IMG/VR virus record: IMGVR_UViG_3300003332_000015
Location: 18,576 to 82,575 of that record
Reading direction: 5' to 3' (one strand)
Origin: a virus
Length of the DNA: 64,000 nucleotides
Positions 25,957 through 33,944 of the stretch are shown here, piece by piece (within the stretch, counting starts at the first letter, position 1; the number at the start of each line of letters is the position of its first letter). The position numbers and the translations under genes were made by a program. The notes below the pieces were generated by a model. That model saw nothing but the letters and a program-made list of their open reading frames with translations, was not told the origin of the DNA and did no database searches.

Positions 25957-26385
25957 TTATTTAATGTTAATCGTTTTCGATTTCATCTCTTCTTTCGCAG
26001 GTACTTCAATTAGTAACATTCCATCTTTTAATGCTACATTAATTTTATCTAATTGATAACGGCTTATCGGTACATAAAATTTTCTTCTTACTGAAGAATG
26101 TTTTATTCCTTGTTGAAGAATAGTGTATCCTTCTTTTAGTCCTTCTTTTAAAGGATCAATATTTAAAAATAAATAATCACCTTCAGATTTAAGACTAATC
26201 TCATCTTTTGAGATTCCTGCTACTGCCAATTTAATAATCATGTCTTTTGATTCGTCATTTAAAACGACATCACATGGAGGAAAATTTCCAGTATAAATTG
26301 GGGTATTTGTTGGAAACCTTACTGAATCCAAATCTTCAAAAATTGCATTAAAAAAATCTAATGCATTGTCTAAGTTAGCTACCAT
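25957..26385 (-). CDS. Small heat shock protein, Hsp20/alpha-crystallin family
   Basis: 142 residues. The alpha-crystallin domain (about 50-138) includes DMIIKLAVAGISKDEISLKS, a beta region, FYVPISRYQLDKINVALKDG and the ending LLIEVPAKEE. Hsp20 is a frequent gene of T4-like marine phages and is thought to help assembly or protein stability. It is followed by a strong terminator and preceded by a homing endonuclease. AAGGAGTGTACC lies before the ATG. Confidence 0.9.
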   Translation of the reverse strand: MVANLDNALDFFNAIFEDLDSVRFPTNTPIYTGNFPPCDVVLNDESKDMIIKLAVAGISKDEISLKSEGDYLFLNIDPLKEGLKEGYTILQQGIKHSSVRRKFYVPISRYQLDKINVALKDGMLLIEVPAKEEMKSKTINIK

Positions 26386-26415
26386 TTTGGTACACTCCTT
26401 AATAAAATATATTTA

Positions 26416-26434
26416 GACCCTCATACGAGGCGTC
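26416..26434 (-). terminator. Hairpin after HNH endonuclease gene
   Basis: Minus strand GACGCCTC-GTAT-GAGGGTC, stem with one bulged G, one base after the endonuclease stop and before TAAATATATTTT. It could terminate or protect the transcript end. Confidence 0.5.
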
Positions 26435-26435
26435 T

Positions 26436-27323
26436 TTATTTTCTTGTGGTTCCAAACCACCACCCATCTAAAGGTAGTTCCTGTGCATCAATTCTTTTAT
26501 TAACTACACCGTTTGTTATTCCTTTTTTACCTTTATTTTTACTAGGTTTACCTAGCTTACCTAAAGATATTTTATTTCCTATTTCTTGTTTTTCTTTTTC
26601 AGTTCTATTATTCCATATTTTCTGACTACCATTAGAAATATTTAGTCGATTTTGTTTACTACGTACAACACCTTTTGCATTTTGTTTACCTTTCATACCT
26701 TTACTTCTAAGTTTAGACAATCTATCCCTTTCCTGTTTAGACGTGTTAATCCATTGTAATTTTGCAGCTTTACTAATTTTATTTCTTCTTATTTTTTCTA
26801 CAATAGGATTAACAACCTTATTCAACTGTGCAATAGACATTCTATTTTTTTGTTCCTCAGTACGTGGTAAATTCTTTCTATTACGTTGTGCTTTTTGTTG
26901 TACATCTTTTTCTTTAAAAGGAGAGTTAATAGAAGCCCATTTCTTTTTTCGAGTCTTCATTTCCTTTCCAAGTTCTACTCCATATATCTCCTCATAAGTT
27001 TTACTTTTTTTTAAAAAAGACAAATATTTTATACTTTCCTCTCTTAGTTTAGAATATTGTCTAGAAGTTAATCTATAGTTATATCTATTAAACCCTTGCA
27101 TCATATAAAAAGCTTGAGCCATTTTCCCACCATAAACTTTCCAAAGAATCATATGAGCTATAAAATGTTCTCTTGCCGTTAATATAATTATATTTTCTTT
27201 TAAGTCATTTCCACCAAGAGACCTTGGAAGAATATGATGATTTTCTGTATAAGTATCTTTTGGGATTGTTCTTAGTTCCCGTGACTTAATAAATTTATTA
27301 TACTTATCTTTATATATCTCCAT
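26436..27323 (-). CDS. HNH homing endonuclease with NUMOD3 repeats, full length
   Basis: 295 residues. HNH core TENHHILPRSLGG, then LTAREHFIAHMILWKVYGG; after it a long basic NUMOD3 region and a C-terminal domain ending in DGWWFGTTRK. It is the longest intact member in the window. Its ATG (27323) directly follows the late motif (TACTAATATAAT-ATGGAG), so a transcript started there would be leaderless. Inserted between the UvsY-like gene and hsp20. Confidence 0.85.
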   Translation of the reverse strand: MEIYKDKYNKFIKSRELRTIPKDTYTENHHILPRSLGGNDLKENIIILTAREHFIAHMILWKVYGGKMAQAFYMMQGFNRYNYRLTSRQYSKLREESIKYLSFLKKSKTYEEIYGVELGKEMKTRKKKWASINSPFKEKDVQQKAQRNRKNLPRTEEQKNRMSIAQLNKVVNPIVEKIRRNKISKAAKLQWINTSKQERDRLSKLRSKGMKGKQNAKGVVRSKQNRLNISNGSQKIWNNRTEKEKQEIGNKISLGKLGKPSKNKGKKGITNGVVNKRIDAQELPLDGWWFGTTRK

Positions 27324-27335
27324 ATTATATTAGTA
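27324..27335 (-). promoter_or_regulatory. Late-type motif abutting the HNH endonuclease start
   Basis: TACTAATATAAT ends at the base before ATG. Same arrangement as 17427-17439 and 63920-63932. Confidence 0.45.
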
Positions 27336-27362
27336 TAGATATTTGGAAAAGATAGGACTAAA

Positions 27363-27908
27363 TTAATTAACAGGTTTCCTTAATGGATTTCTAATCTTAG
27401 CTCTTACCTCTGGAGGATGGTTAGCTCTATCTTCGACAGATAAAGCTCTCATCTCACTTCTCATATTATAAGACAATTGAGACAAAATATTATCCCATTT
27501 TTTCCATATATCAATTAAGTTACTATATAACTTTAATTCTTCTTTTATAGCAAAAACTTGTGCATTCTTATTCATATATTCAGTTTTAAAACGTACTTTA
27601 GTTTCAGCTTCTAATTCATTCTTTGATAACCATTTACTAGCTGCTAAATTATTATCATTAAACTCTCTACGTATTGAAACAAACTTTTCATTCCACCACA
27701 TTTTAAAATTTTCTTCAATAGTAAATACTTCAGCTTTCTTTCTACTATACTCAGCTGATAATGTAAACAAAATTGCACCATAATTTGCTAAACCTTCGTT
27801 TATCATCTGTGGTGTTATTACATCGTGATTTATTATCTCAGTATATTTCTTGTATTCAGTAATAATTTTATTAACATTTTGAATGTACTCTTGTAATTCT
27901 TTAGTCAT
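27363..27908 (-). CDS. UvsY-like recombination mediator (candidate)
   Basis: 181 residues, fully helical. The C-terminal part, FAIKEELKLYSNLIDIWKK, then DNILSQLSYNMRSEMRAL, follows the T4 UvsY pattern (K-x-D-x-x-L-x-Y-W-x-x-L-L-D ... R-G-F-x-I-K-x-x-x-x-x-x-x-F), and the middle has the same K/W-rich spacing. UvsY loads UvsX on SSB-coated DNA. Unlike its late neighbours it is preceded by an early-type promoter motif (27921-27940) and GGAG, which fits a recombination role. No UvsX is visible in this window, so this is tentative. Confidence 0.4.
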   Translation of the reverse strand: MTKELQEYIQNVNKIITEYKKYTEIINHDVITPQMINEGLANYGAILFTLSAEYSRKKAEVFTIEENFKMWWNEKFVSIRREFNDNNLAASKWLSKNELEAETKVRFKTEYMNKNAQVFAIKEELKLYSNLIDIWKKWDNILSQLSYNMRSEMRALSVEDRANHPPEVRAKIRNPLRKPVN

Positions 27909-27920
27909 TTAAGAAACTCC

Positions 27921-27940
27921 TATATTACTATAATAATAAT
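27921..27940 (-). promoter_or_regulatory. Early-type promoter motif before UvsY-like gene
   Basis: ATTATTATTATAGTAATATA, followed by GGAG. Matches the motif at 33846, 50664, 55713, 60284 and 62346. Confidence 0.6.
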
Positions 27941-27965
27941 TTTTTAAACTTTTTTAAATGTTTTA

Positions 27966-28376
27966 TTAGTCTATACGTGTTTTTCCACTAAAGATTTTTT
28001 CATCCTCTAATTGTTCTTGAGTCTTAATAACTTTAGTAGGTTTTTTCTTTTTTTCTTTTTCTTCTTCATCATCTTTTGTTTTTTTAGTAATACTTTTGTT
28101 AATACCAAAAGAATCAGAACTTTGTATAGATGCTTCTATAAAATCATCAGCACTTAATTCAGATGTAATAAAGTTAGAAATATTATATTCATCACTTACT
28201 CCCATCATTTTATAAACTAAATCTTTAGTATAAGCATACTCTTTTTGTGTAAAATCTTCTAAAGTAACATCTAATTCTTCAGAAACAATAGTCTTTGCTG
28301 TTTCCCAATGTTTTGTTAATTCCTCTTCTGATTTATCTGTTTCCTTCATTAATGCTGTTATATATGGGCTTATCAT
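27966..28376 (-). CDS. Hypothetical protein with Lys/Glu-rich segment
   Basis: 136 residues. Helical N-terminus, then an acidic-basic linker KKTKDDEEEKEKKKKP (about 98-113) and a short tail ending GKTRID. No motif recognised. It abuts the next gene upstream (one base). Confidence 0.4.
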   Translation of the reverse strand: MISPYITALMKETDKSEEELTKHWETAKTIVSEELDVTLEDFTQKEYAYTKDLVYKMMGVSDEYNISNFITSELSADDFIEASIQSSDSFGINKSITKKTKDDEEEKEKKKKPTKVIKTQEQLEDEKIFSGKTRID

Positions 28377-28377
28377 C

Positions 28378-29088
28378 TTAACTTACTCCTCTACCTAATA
28401 ATATTTCTAATTTTCCAACTATCTCATGTTCATTATAAACTTGTATCATATTAAACTCTTTATAATAAGTTTCAGGATTAAGTAATTCAATATCAGTATA
28501 TAACCCACTGCCTTCTAAATATAGTCTAAATTGTATAATAACTCTGTCTCCTGACAGTCTAAAATAATCATCAAATATTCTTAATTCAAACTGTATATAT
28601 AAAGTATGTTCGTCTATTGGATAATCATCAATTTCGTTAGTATTATATTTATGATCTGAAACTTCTATAGTATCAAATATGCCTACTTGTGATAAAATTT
28701 GATTATCTAAGTATTCCATTAATTCATTAATTTTAGTTTCAGTAAAAAATATTTGTTCTTCTTTAATTATAATTTTATTACCTATTAACCAAACATTAGA
28801 CCATACCCAAATAAAAGGATCTGTTCCATCTTTAGCTGTTTCAATCATATCTTTATATTTTTTATTACGTGATGTGGCTGGCTCTGATTCAGCGTCTTTT
28901 ACTTTTAACTTCATTAAAAATTTAGCAAAAGTTTCTTCTGTACCTCTAAAACGAATAGGTTTTTTGTTAAGTACTTTAGTACCGTCTTTTTTTTCTATAG
29001 CTAAAATACGGAATTGAGTTGGTCCCTCTATCATAATTTTTGCTTTAATTAAAAAAGGTAATTCTTCATTAACTAATATTTTTCTCAT
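28378..29088 (-). CDS. Hypothetical structural-type protein
   Basis: 236 residues from ATG 29088 (AGAGGAAC upstream). Mixed alpha/beta with late beta strands (HTLYIQFELRIFDDYFRL; IQFRLYLEGSGLYTDIEL). It lies in the region where T4 places neck genes 13-14. Not recognised. Confidence 0.45.
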   Translation of the reverse strand: MRKILVNEELPFLIKAKIMIEGPTQFRILAIEKKDGTKVLNKKPIRFRGTEETFAKFLMKLKVKDAESEPATSRNKKYKDMIETAKDGTDPFIWVWSNVWLIGNKIIIKEEQIFFTETKINELMEYLDNQILSQVGIFDTIEVSDHKYNTNEIDDYPIDEHTLYIQFELRIFDDYFRLSGDRVIIQFRLYLEGSGLYTDIELLNPETYYKEFNMIQVYNEHEIVGKLEILLGRGVS

Positions 29089-29101
29089 TATTTGTTCCTC
29101 T

Positions 29102-29114
29102 ATTATATTAGTAA
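29102..29114 (-). promoter_or_regulatory. Late-type motif before the 28378-29088 gene
   Basis: TTACTAATATAAT containing the stop of the 29103 gene; 13 bases before the ATG. Confidence 0.5.
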
Positions 29115-29336
29115 CTGTAATTCTGCGAATTGTTCAACTGTAAAATCATATTTACCAAACAATACAACAGTATTACTATCTATAAATTTGAATCTATCTA
29201 CAAATTCATAAAAATTTGAATCATCACATTCAGCATACCACTCTTTATGTGTTCTATTATAATATATAGTGTAGTGATCAAAAATGAATTTTACTTCTTC
29301 TTCAAATTCTATTTCTATATCTAAATCGTTAATCAT
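29103..29336 (-). CDS. Small hypothetical protein
   Basis: 77 residues, very acidic and aromatic, no motif. Overlaps the upstream gene by 8 bases and ends in the late motif of the next gene. Confidence 0.45.
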   Translation of the reverse strand: MINDLDIEIEFEEEVKFIFDHYTIYYNRTHKEWYAECDDSNFYEFVDRFKFIDSNTVVLFGKYDFTVEQFAELQLLI

Positions 29337-30018
29337 CTTTAAGTATACCTCTTTGAAGTAAAATATCTATTAATCTAATAGTATGCTTAGGAAAAAAAGG
29401 AATAGCCCCAGGATTAGTCTCAGGACTAGGCATTACTCCACTATATTGTCTTCCAAATAAATGTCCATGTTTATGAAATGCCCAAACATCCCTAAAATAA
29501 AAATCAGCATTGATACCATTAACTTTTGAGTTATAGTCACCTACATCTAAGTACTTAGCTCTTTTACGATGTTTAGCAACTAACTCTCTATACAACTGTA
29601 GTCTTTCTTTATTAGTAGAACCTCTTCTATCAGCTCTCCTCTTCATTATTCTACGTGTTTTTTTATATATTTGTTTTATTTGACTTTGTGGTGGGGAATC
29701 TTCCCATTTCCTACCACTACCTAATCTATAAACCCAAGCTGTACTATTAACAGATAAAACATCTAACTCTAATACACTGTCATATTCATGACGATATTTT
29801 CTTTGTACTCCGCCAGTATGTTTATTATATGGATAATACTGTGGATATGATTGAGTCTCTATAATAAACTTAATTTGAGGTCTAGTTTTATCTTTAACAT
29901 TTATTATTTTTTGTTCCTTTATAATAACCTTTATTAAGACATCACGTTTCATATAATCTATTCTATTACTAAAATATTTTTGAGTTAATAACGCAACTTC
30001 TTTGATTGTGAAGGACAT
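29329..30018 (-). CDS. Neck-region protein, unknown (gp14-like by position)
   Basis: 229 residues, strongly basic in the middle (RRIMKRRADRRGSTNKERLQ, about 120-140), beta-rich at both ends. It contains PFFPKHTIRLIDILLQRGIL at the C-terminus. Position after a neck-type gene, and the basic character, suggest a portal- or tail-joining protein. The upstream endonuclease ends TAAATG on its start codon. Confidence 0.45.
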   Translation of the reverse strand: MSFTIKEVALLTQKYFSNRIDYMKRDVLIKVIIKEQKIINVKDKTRPQIKFIIETQSYPQYYPYNKHTGGVQRKYRHEYDSVLELDVLSVNSTAWVYRLGSGRKWEDSPPQSQIKQIYKKTRRIMKRRADRRGSTNKERLQLYRELVAKHRKRAKYLDVGDYNSKVNGINADFYFRDVWAFHKHGHLFGRQYSGVMPSPETNPGAIPFFPKHTIRLIDILLQRGILKDD

Positions 30019-31092
30019 TTAAACTACCTCTGTCTTTATTAAATTTATTTCTTTACAGTAAGTACTAATATCGTTTTCTCTAATACGAATAAATTTAAAT
30101 TGTGGTAAAAATTGTTCAATTCTATTTTGTCTAATAATATCTTTTTCTTTTAGTTTATCTTGTTTAAAATGTCCTTCTTCATCCCATTCGATAATTAATT
30201 TTTTATCAAAATTAATATAGTCTGGCCAATAACCTAATTCTTCAATTAAGTATTCACCATTTCCATATACAGCATATCTACCTTTAGTATTTAAAATCTT
30301 ATCTAGTAATTGAAAAAATTCACAAGCTTTTTTATTGTATGCTGGAAATCCAATTTGATAGTTATTCTTAATTTCTTTAGCTCTTTGTATAGTAGCAATT
30401 CTACTTAAATATTCTTTTTGTTCTTTACTTCTTATTTTATTAGTATTTCCTTCACTAATTTTATTGGAAGTTTCCAATGCTTTTTCTTTACCATACCTAT
30501 CTATATAATTTTTATTTCTGAATTCCTGCCATTCTTCATAATAAACTTTATTGTTATTCTGCATAATTTTAGCAGCTTTTTCTTTACGTTTATATAATGT
30601 ATCTATACTACCTTTCCAAGTAACTCCTTTTTTAGATTGTGAAAGAGTTACTTTCATTTTTTCCGCTTTATTAACACCATATCTTTCTTCCCAAGTTTTA
30701 CCTTTATATTTTTTACTTATAATAGATTTACTTACTTTAACTTTAGACTCTTTTGAATTCTTTCTACCTTTCCCTCTAATAGAATTATGTTGTTTTTTAC
30801 ATGAGTTTAAAAAACAAGTTTTACTATACCCATACTTCATTGTTTTATATTGTAGTTTATTTGTATCACAAATAGGGCAGTATAATTGAATTTCTATATC
30901 ATTTAATATACAATAAATTCTTTCAAATAAAGAGGAATCGTCACTTAAAAAAGATGTATAAAAATACAAACTATTTTTAATTTCTAATCTATTATATATA
31001 AATTCTTTTAAATTACCTTTAAGTCGCCCTTTTATATCATAAGCATTATTAGTAATCCAAGTATATAATTGTTTTTTACTATAATTAATCAT
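30019..31092 (-). CDS. Homing endonuclease, Vsr/EDxHD-like
   Basis: 357 residues, homologous in layout to the 12323-13264 protein. Zn-binding CPICDTN...CFLNSCKKQH (about 70-100), NUMOD-like repeats (about 105-240), and a C-terminal nuclease-like domain with NFDKKLIIEWDEEGHF and FKFIRIREN. The E-W-D-E-x-x-H motif is shared by both copies. Its ATG overlaps the neck gene's stop (one base) and its stop abuts the next start, so it is cleanly embedded between two co-directional genes. Confidence 0.7.
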   Translation of the reverse strand: MINYSKKQLYTWITNNAYDIKGRLKGNLKEFIYNRLEIKNSLYFYTSFLSDDSSLFERIYCILNDIEIQLYCPICDTNKLQYKTMKYGYSKTCFLNSCKKQHNSIRGKGRKNSKESKVKVSKSIISKKYKGKTWEERYGVNKAEKMKVTLSQSKKGVTWKGSIDTLYKRKEKAAKIMQNNNKVYYEEWQEFRNKNYIDRYGKEKALETSNKISEGNTNKIRSKEQKEYLSRIATIQRAKEIKNNYQIGFPAYNKKACEFFQLLDKILNTKGRYAVYGNGEYLIEELGYWPDYINFDKKLIIEWDEEGHFKQDKLKEKDIIRQNRIEQFLPQFKFIRIRENDISTYCKEINLIKTEVV

Positions 31093-31826
31093 TATTTCCT
31101 TACTATACTAATTTTAGGATACTTAGCCCATTTTTCTGTAACTCTTTTGTAAAGTTCATCTGCTCTATCAATAAAAGCATCACCATTAACTTCATCAGGC
31201 ATATTAGTATTCATTTGATTTCTTAAATCTCCAAAATATTGTAATATGTAAGATTGAGCTAATTGAATAACATCCTCTTGAAATCTATAATCTACATTAG
31301 CCCAGTCTTCACTATACTTTGCCCATGTTACACTTATAGTTCCCATTGTATTTGTATACCCTGTTATCTTTCTATTAGGATAATCAATTATCTTTTTAAA
31401 TGCTTGATAAGTAGCTTTATTAGAACCTTGATAAGAACGTTCATCATACAGTGCTTGTGTCATACCATAATCGTTTTCTGTACCCCAAACACCAAGACTT
31501 CCTGTTCCACCACCTTGCTTAATATTAATTTCATTTATAAGAGGATTACCACTTTTTTGTGCTGTTGAAAAAGCTGCTGTATTTAAGCTAACATTAAGTA
31601 CTCCCCAAGTATCATCATCAGGAAATGGAATATCAAAAGTAGTAGTAACTTGATAAGAAGAAAACTCTTTTAATGGAAATCTTTTAAAGTATATATCTTT
31701 AATCGCTGGTAAAATAAATAATTCCTTTATATCAGTAGATGTAACTTTAAAATCAGCCTCTGTTAAGACAGGGTAACCGATACATGTCATTATTCTTCTG
31801 TATATAGTATCTGGTAATGTTAACAT
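31092..31826 (-). CDS. Head-tail joining (neck, gp13-like) protein candidate
   Basis: 244 residues. N-terminal helices with TEADFKVTSTDIKELFILPA, a beta-rich middle with Gly-rich loop (INIKQGGGTGSLGVWG) and C-terminal helices (RFQEDVIQLAQSYILQYFGD). This is the layout of adaptor/neck proteins of T4-like phages, but no single diagnostic motif is present. Preceded by a late motif. Confidence 0.45.
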   Translation of the reverse strand: MLTLPDTIYRRIMTCIGYPVLTEADFKVTSTDIKELFILPAIKDIYFKRFPLKEFSSYQVTTTFDIPFPDDDTWGVLNVSLNTAAFSTAQKSGNPLINEINIKQGGGTGSLGVWGTENDYGMTQALYDERSYQGSNKATYQAFKKIIDYPNRKITGYTNTMGTISVTWAKYSEDWANVDYRFQEDVIQLAQSYILQYFGDLRNQMNTNMPDEVNGDAFIDRADELYKRVTEKWAKYPKISIVRK

Positions 31827-31850
31827 TATTATAGTCCTTTCACTTAGTAT

Positions 31851-31863
31851 ATTATATTAGTAA
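31851..31863 (-). promoter_or_regulatory. Late-type motif before the neck-type gene
   Basis: TTACTAATATAAT, 25 bases before the ATG at 31826, with AAAGGAC as ribosome-binding site; it marks the return to late genes after the methyltransferase island. Confidence 0.55.
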
Positions 31864-32622
31864 TTAAAATAACTTTCTTAGGGGTTTATAACTATGTATT
31901 CTATGATTTGCAATATTAAAATATTTTTTATTGTCATCAATTCCAATAAAATTTCTATTTAAATATTTACAAGCTACTCCAGTAGTCCCTGATCCCATTG
32001 TAAAATCTAGTACAGTATCTCCTTCATTTGTATAAGTCTTAATTAGAAATTTCATAAGTTTTTCAGGCTTTTGAGTAGTGTGTAAATTCATACCTTTTTT
32101 TAAAGTATCTCTTGATATTTTTAATACTTGTGTAGGATATCTAAAACCATTATCATTATACTCATAAACTTTTTTAGTATTACTATCAACAAGTCCTCCT
32201 AATTTACCTTTAAGAACTTTATTTGTAATTTTTCCATGTTGTCTTGGTTGCATCTGTGGATTATAAGTACATTGTTTATTATAGAATATACAAACTTCTT
32301 CTACTGTTTTACCTGCTCTTCTTTTAGCTTGTAATACATTTGTTAATCTTTCTTTTTCCCAATACCAATTATACTTAAATTCTTTTAAATTTGAACAGAT
32401 CAAAACACTTGTAAAAGGTTGTCCTGCTATTAAGACAATAGCTCCATCAGGTTTAACTAATTTATGTAGTCTTTTCCACATTTTATCTAAAGGGATTACT
32501 TCGTCCCAAGGGCAAGCTGTTGTACCATAAGGAGGATCACAAATAATAGCATCAACTATAATACCTTCTTTTATTAATTTATCCATTTCTTGAAGAGCTT
32601 CACCATTTATAAGTTTAATCAC
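31864..32622 (-). CDS. N6-adenine (or N4-cytosine) DNA methyltransferase
   Basis: About 252 residues. Catalytic DPPYGT early (about residue 30), then the target domain, and the AdoMet motif LDFTMGSGTTG near residue 215: the beta-class order. GTG 32622 overlaps the stop of the upstream gene (GTGATTAA) and follows GGATAAGG; a TTG at 32646 is the alternative. It may protect phage DNA from host restriction, alongside the 7-deazaguanine cassette, or methylate host sites. It belongs to an early-promoter island (32857-33834 upstream). Confidence 0.85.
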   Translation of the reverse strand: MIKLINGEALQEMDKLIKEGIIVDAIICDPPYGTTACPWDEVIPLDKMWKRLHKLVKPDGAIVLIAGQPFTSVLICSNLKEFKYNWYWEKERLTNVLQAKRRAGKTVEEVCIFYNKQCTYNPQMQPRQHGKITNKVLKGKLGGLVDSNTKKVYEYNDNGFRYPTQVLKISRDTLKKGMNLHTTQKPEKLMKFLIKTYTNEGDTVLDFTMGSGTTGVACKYLNRNFIGIDDNKKYFNIANHRIHSYKPLRKLF

Positions 32623-32842
32623 CCTTATCCGCCAAATAGAATACAACTGACATTAGTGCAAATGAAGCACCTACTGACCTCATAAGTCCTACACTCATTC
32701 CATCTATTTTTTTAAAAATAGTTATTGCTTCTAAGAATATAGAAATATCCCAATTTAGAAAACTAAAAAATAGACCAAAAATAGCACAATACATAAAATA
32801 ATTAACTACAAATATAAAAAATACACTTATTATTTTAAACAA
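32615..32842 (-). CDS. Small membrane protein
   Basis: 75 residues with two predicted membrane helices (about 5-30 and 50-70). Unknown. Co-transcribed between the four-helix membrane protein and the methyltransferase and overlapping the latter. Confidence 0.45.
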   Translation of the reverse strand: MFKIISVFFIFVVNYFMYCAIFGLFFSFLNWDISIFLEAITIFKKIDGMSVGLMRSVGASFALMSVVFYLADKGD

Positions 32843-32856
32843 TTAATTTATCTCCT

Positions 32857-33834
32857 TTATAAATTTACCCTTTTTCTTTTCTTATGTATTAGTGGGGGAG
32901 TAAATAAAGGTTCTGATTGCTGTGATATATTCACGTTCTCCTCAATCGAAACATCAGTACCTAATCTTTTAGACATTGTATTAGCTATAGTTTTTTTTAT
33001 TTGTTTTACTTGTTTAGACTTTTTAACTGGTTTTCTTTTTTTAACAGGTTGTATTTTCTTTTCAATAGTGAGTAATTTTTTAGGAATAACTTTTGGTTTC
33101 GATTCAATAGCTATATTTCCTGCAACCATTAAAAGTACAGCAAAAGGGTCAAATACGATAACAAGTAATATAATTAGTAGTCTTGCTGAATTATCATAAT
33201 TAGTTTCAGCATTGTCTTCACCATACATTAAAATTGCTATATATTTTATAGGTCCAACATTTGCTTCAAAAGAATTAATTTCATTTACTAATTGTAGTTT
33301 ATCGTTTTCATAAATTTCTATTAAATCCTCTGATTCATTTATTTCATTCTTTAATAATAATCTTTCTTCTAACTGTTCGGCTCTTTGTTCAAGTCCTTTT
33401 GTTACTACACCTAGTTCAATATATTTGTTAATAGACTCATCCAATAGTATAATAGTATTGTTAGCTTGTTCTATACGTTTAATTTCTCTTTGTATGGATA
33501 AGTCAATACGTTCTATTTTATTTTCAATTGTTATTATTGGAGTATCTTGAGCTATGTAAGCTTTCGCTAAATAACCATAAATTCCAATAGATGATATTAA
33601 AATAAGGATAGTTACAGCAAATAGTAAATAACCTTTTAAAAGTTTTGAACTTTTTTTCCAAAATTGGTATAACCATAGAGTTGATACTATCTTAGCAAAC
33701 TCCATTGAGGAACCCATAATGGTAGCTCCTAAAATTGCACCTGAAAATATTGTTCTAATTCCTGCAATAGAAAAAACTGCTGATATAATTGATAGTACAA
33801 CAGCTGCTATAATTGATAATATTCCTATAAACAT
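32857..33834 (-). CDS. Four-helix membrane protein with coiled coil, T4-like phage family
   Basis: 325 residues. Membrane helices at about 3-30, 32-50, 68-90 and 218-240; between them a coiled coil (about 105-200). The order and several residues resemble a family seen in cyanophages and pelagic T4-like phages ('...GIGIFGFLSKAHIEQ'), here SSIGIYGYLAKAYIAQDTP. Function unknown. It has its own early-type promoter and sits far from replication genes. Confidence 0.55.
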   Translation of the reverse strand: MFIGILSIIAAVVLSIISAVFSIAGIRTIFSGAILGATIMGSSMEFAKIVSTLWLYQFWKKSSKLLKGYLLFAVTILILISSIGIYGYLAKAYIAQDTPIITIENKIERIDLSIQREIKRIEQANNTIILLDESINKYIELGVVTKGLEQRAEQLEERLLLKNEINESEDLIEIYENDKLQLVNEINSFEANVGPIKYIAILMYGEDNAETNYDNSARLLIILLVIVFDPFAVLLMVAGNIAIESKPKVIPKKLLTIEKKIQPVKKRKPVKKSKQVKQIKKTIANTMSKRLGTDVSIEENVNISQQSEPLFTPPLIHKKRKRVNL

Positions 33835-33845
33835 TGAGACTCCTT

Positions 33846-33863
33846 TATACTATAATAATATTT
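33846..33863 (-). promoter_or_regulatory. Early-type promoter motif before the membrane protein gene
   Basis: AATATTATTATAGTATA followed by AAAGGAG; matches the early motif group although surrounded by late genes. Confidence 0.6.
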
Positions 33864-33891
33864 TAGTGTCATTTTTTTAATAAAATATCAT

Positions 33892-33920
33892 AAAAAAACC
33901 CTCCTCAAACTGAGGAAGGT
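33892..33920 (-). terminator. Terminator after major capsid gene
   Basis: Minus strand ACCTTCCTCA-GTT-TGAGGAGGGT, ten pairs with one G-T, then TTTTTT. Placed 24 bases after the capsid stop. Confidence 0.9.
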
Positions 33921-33944
33921 TTATATTAAAATACGAAATGATTT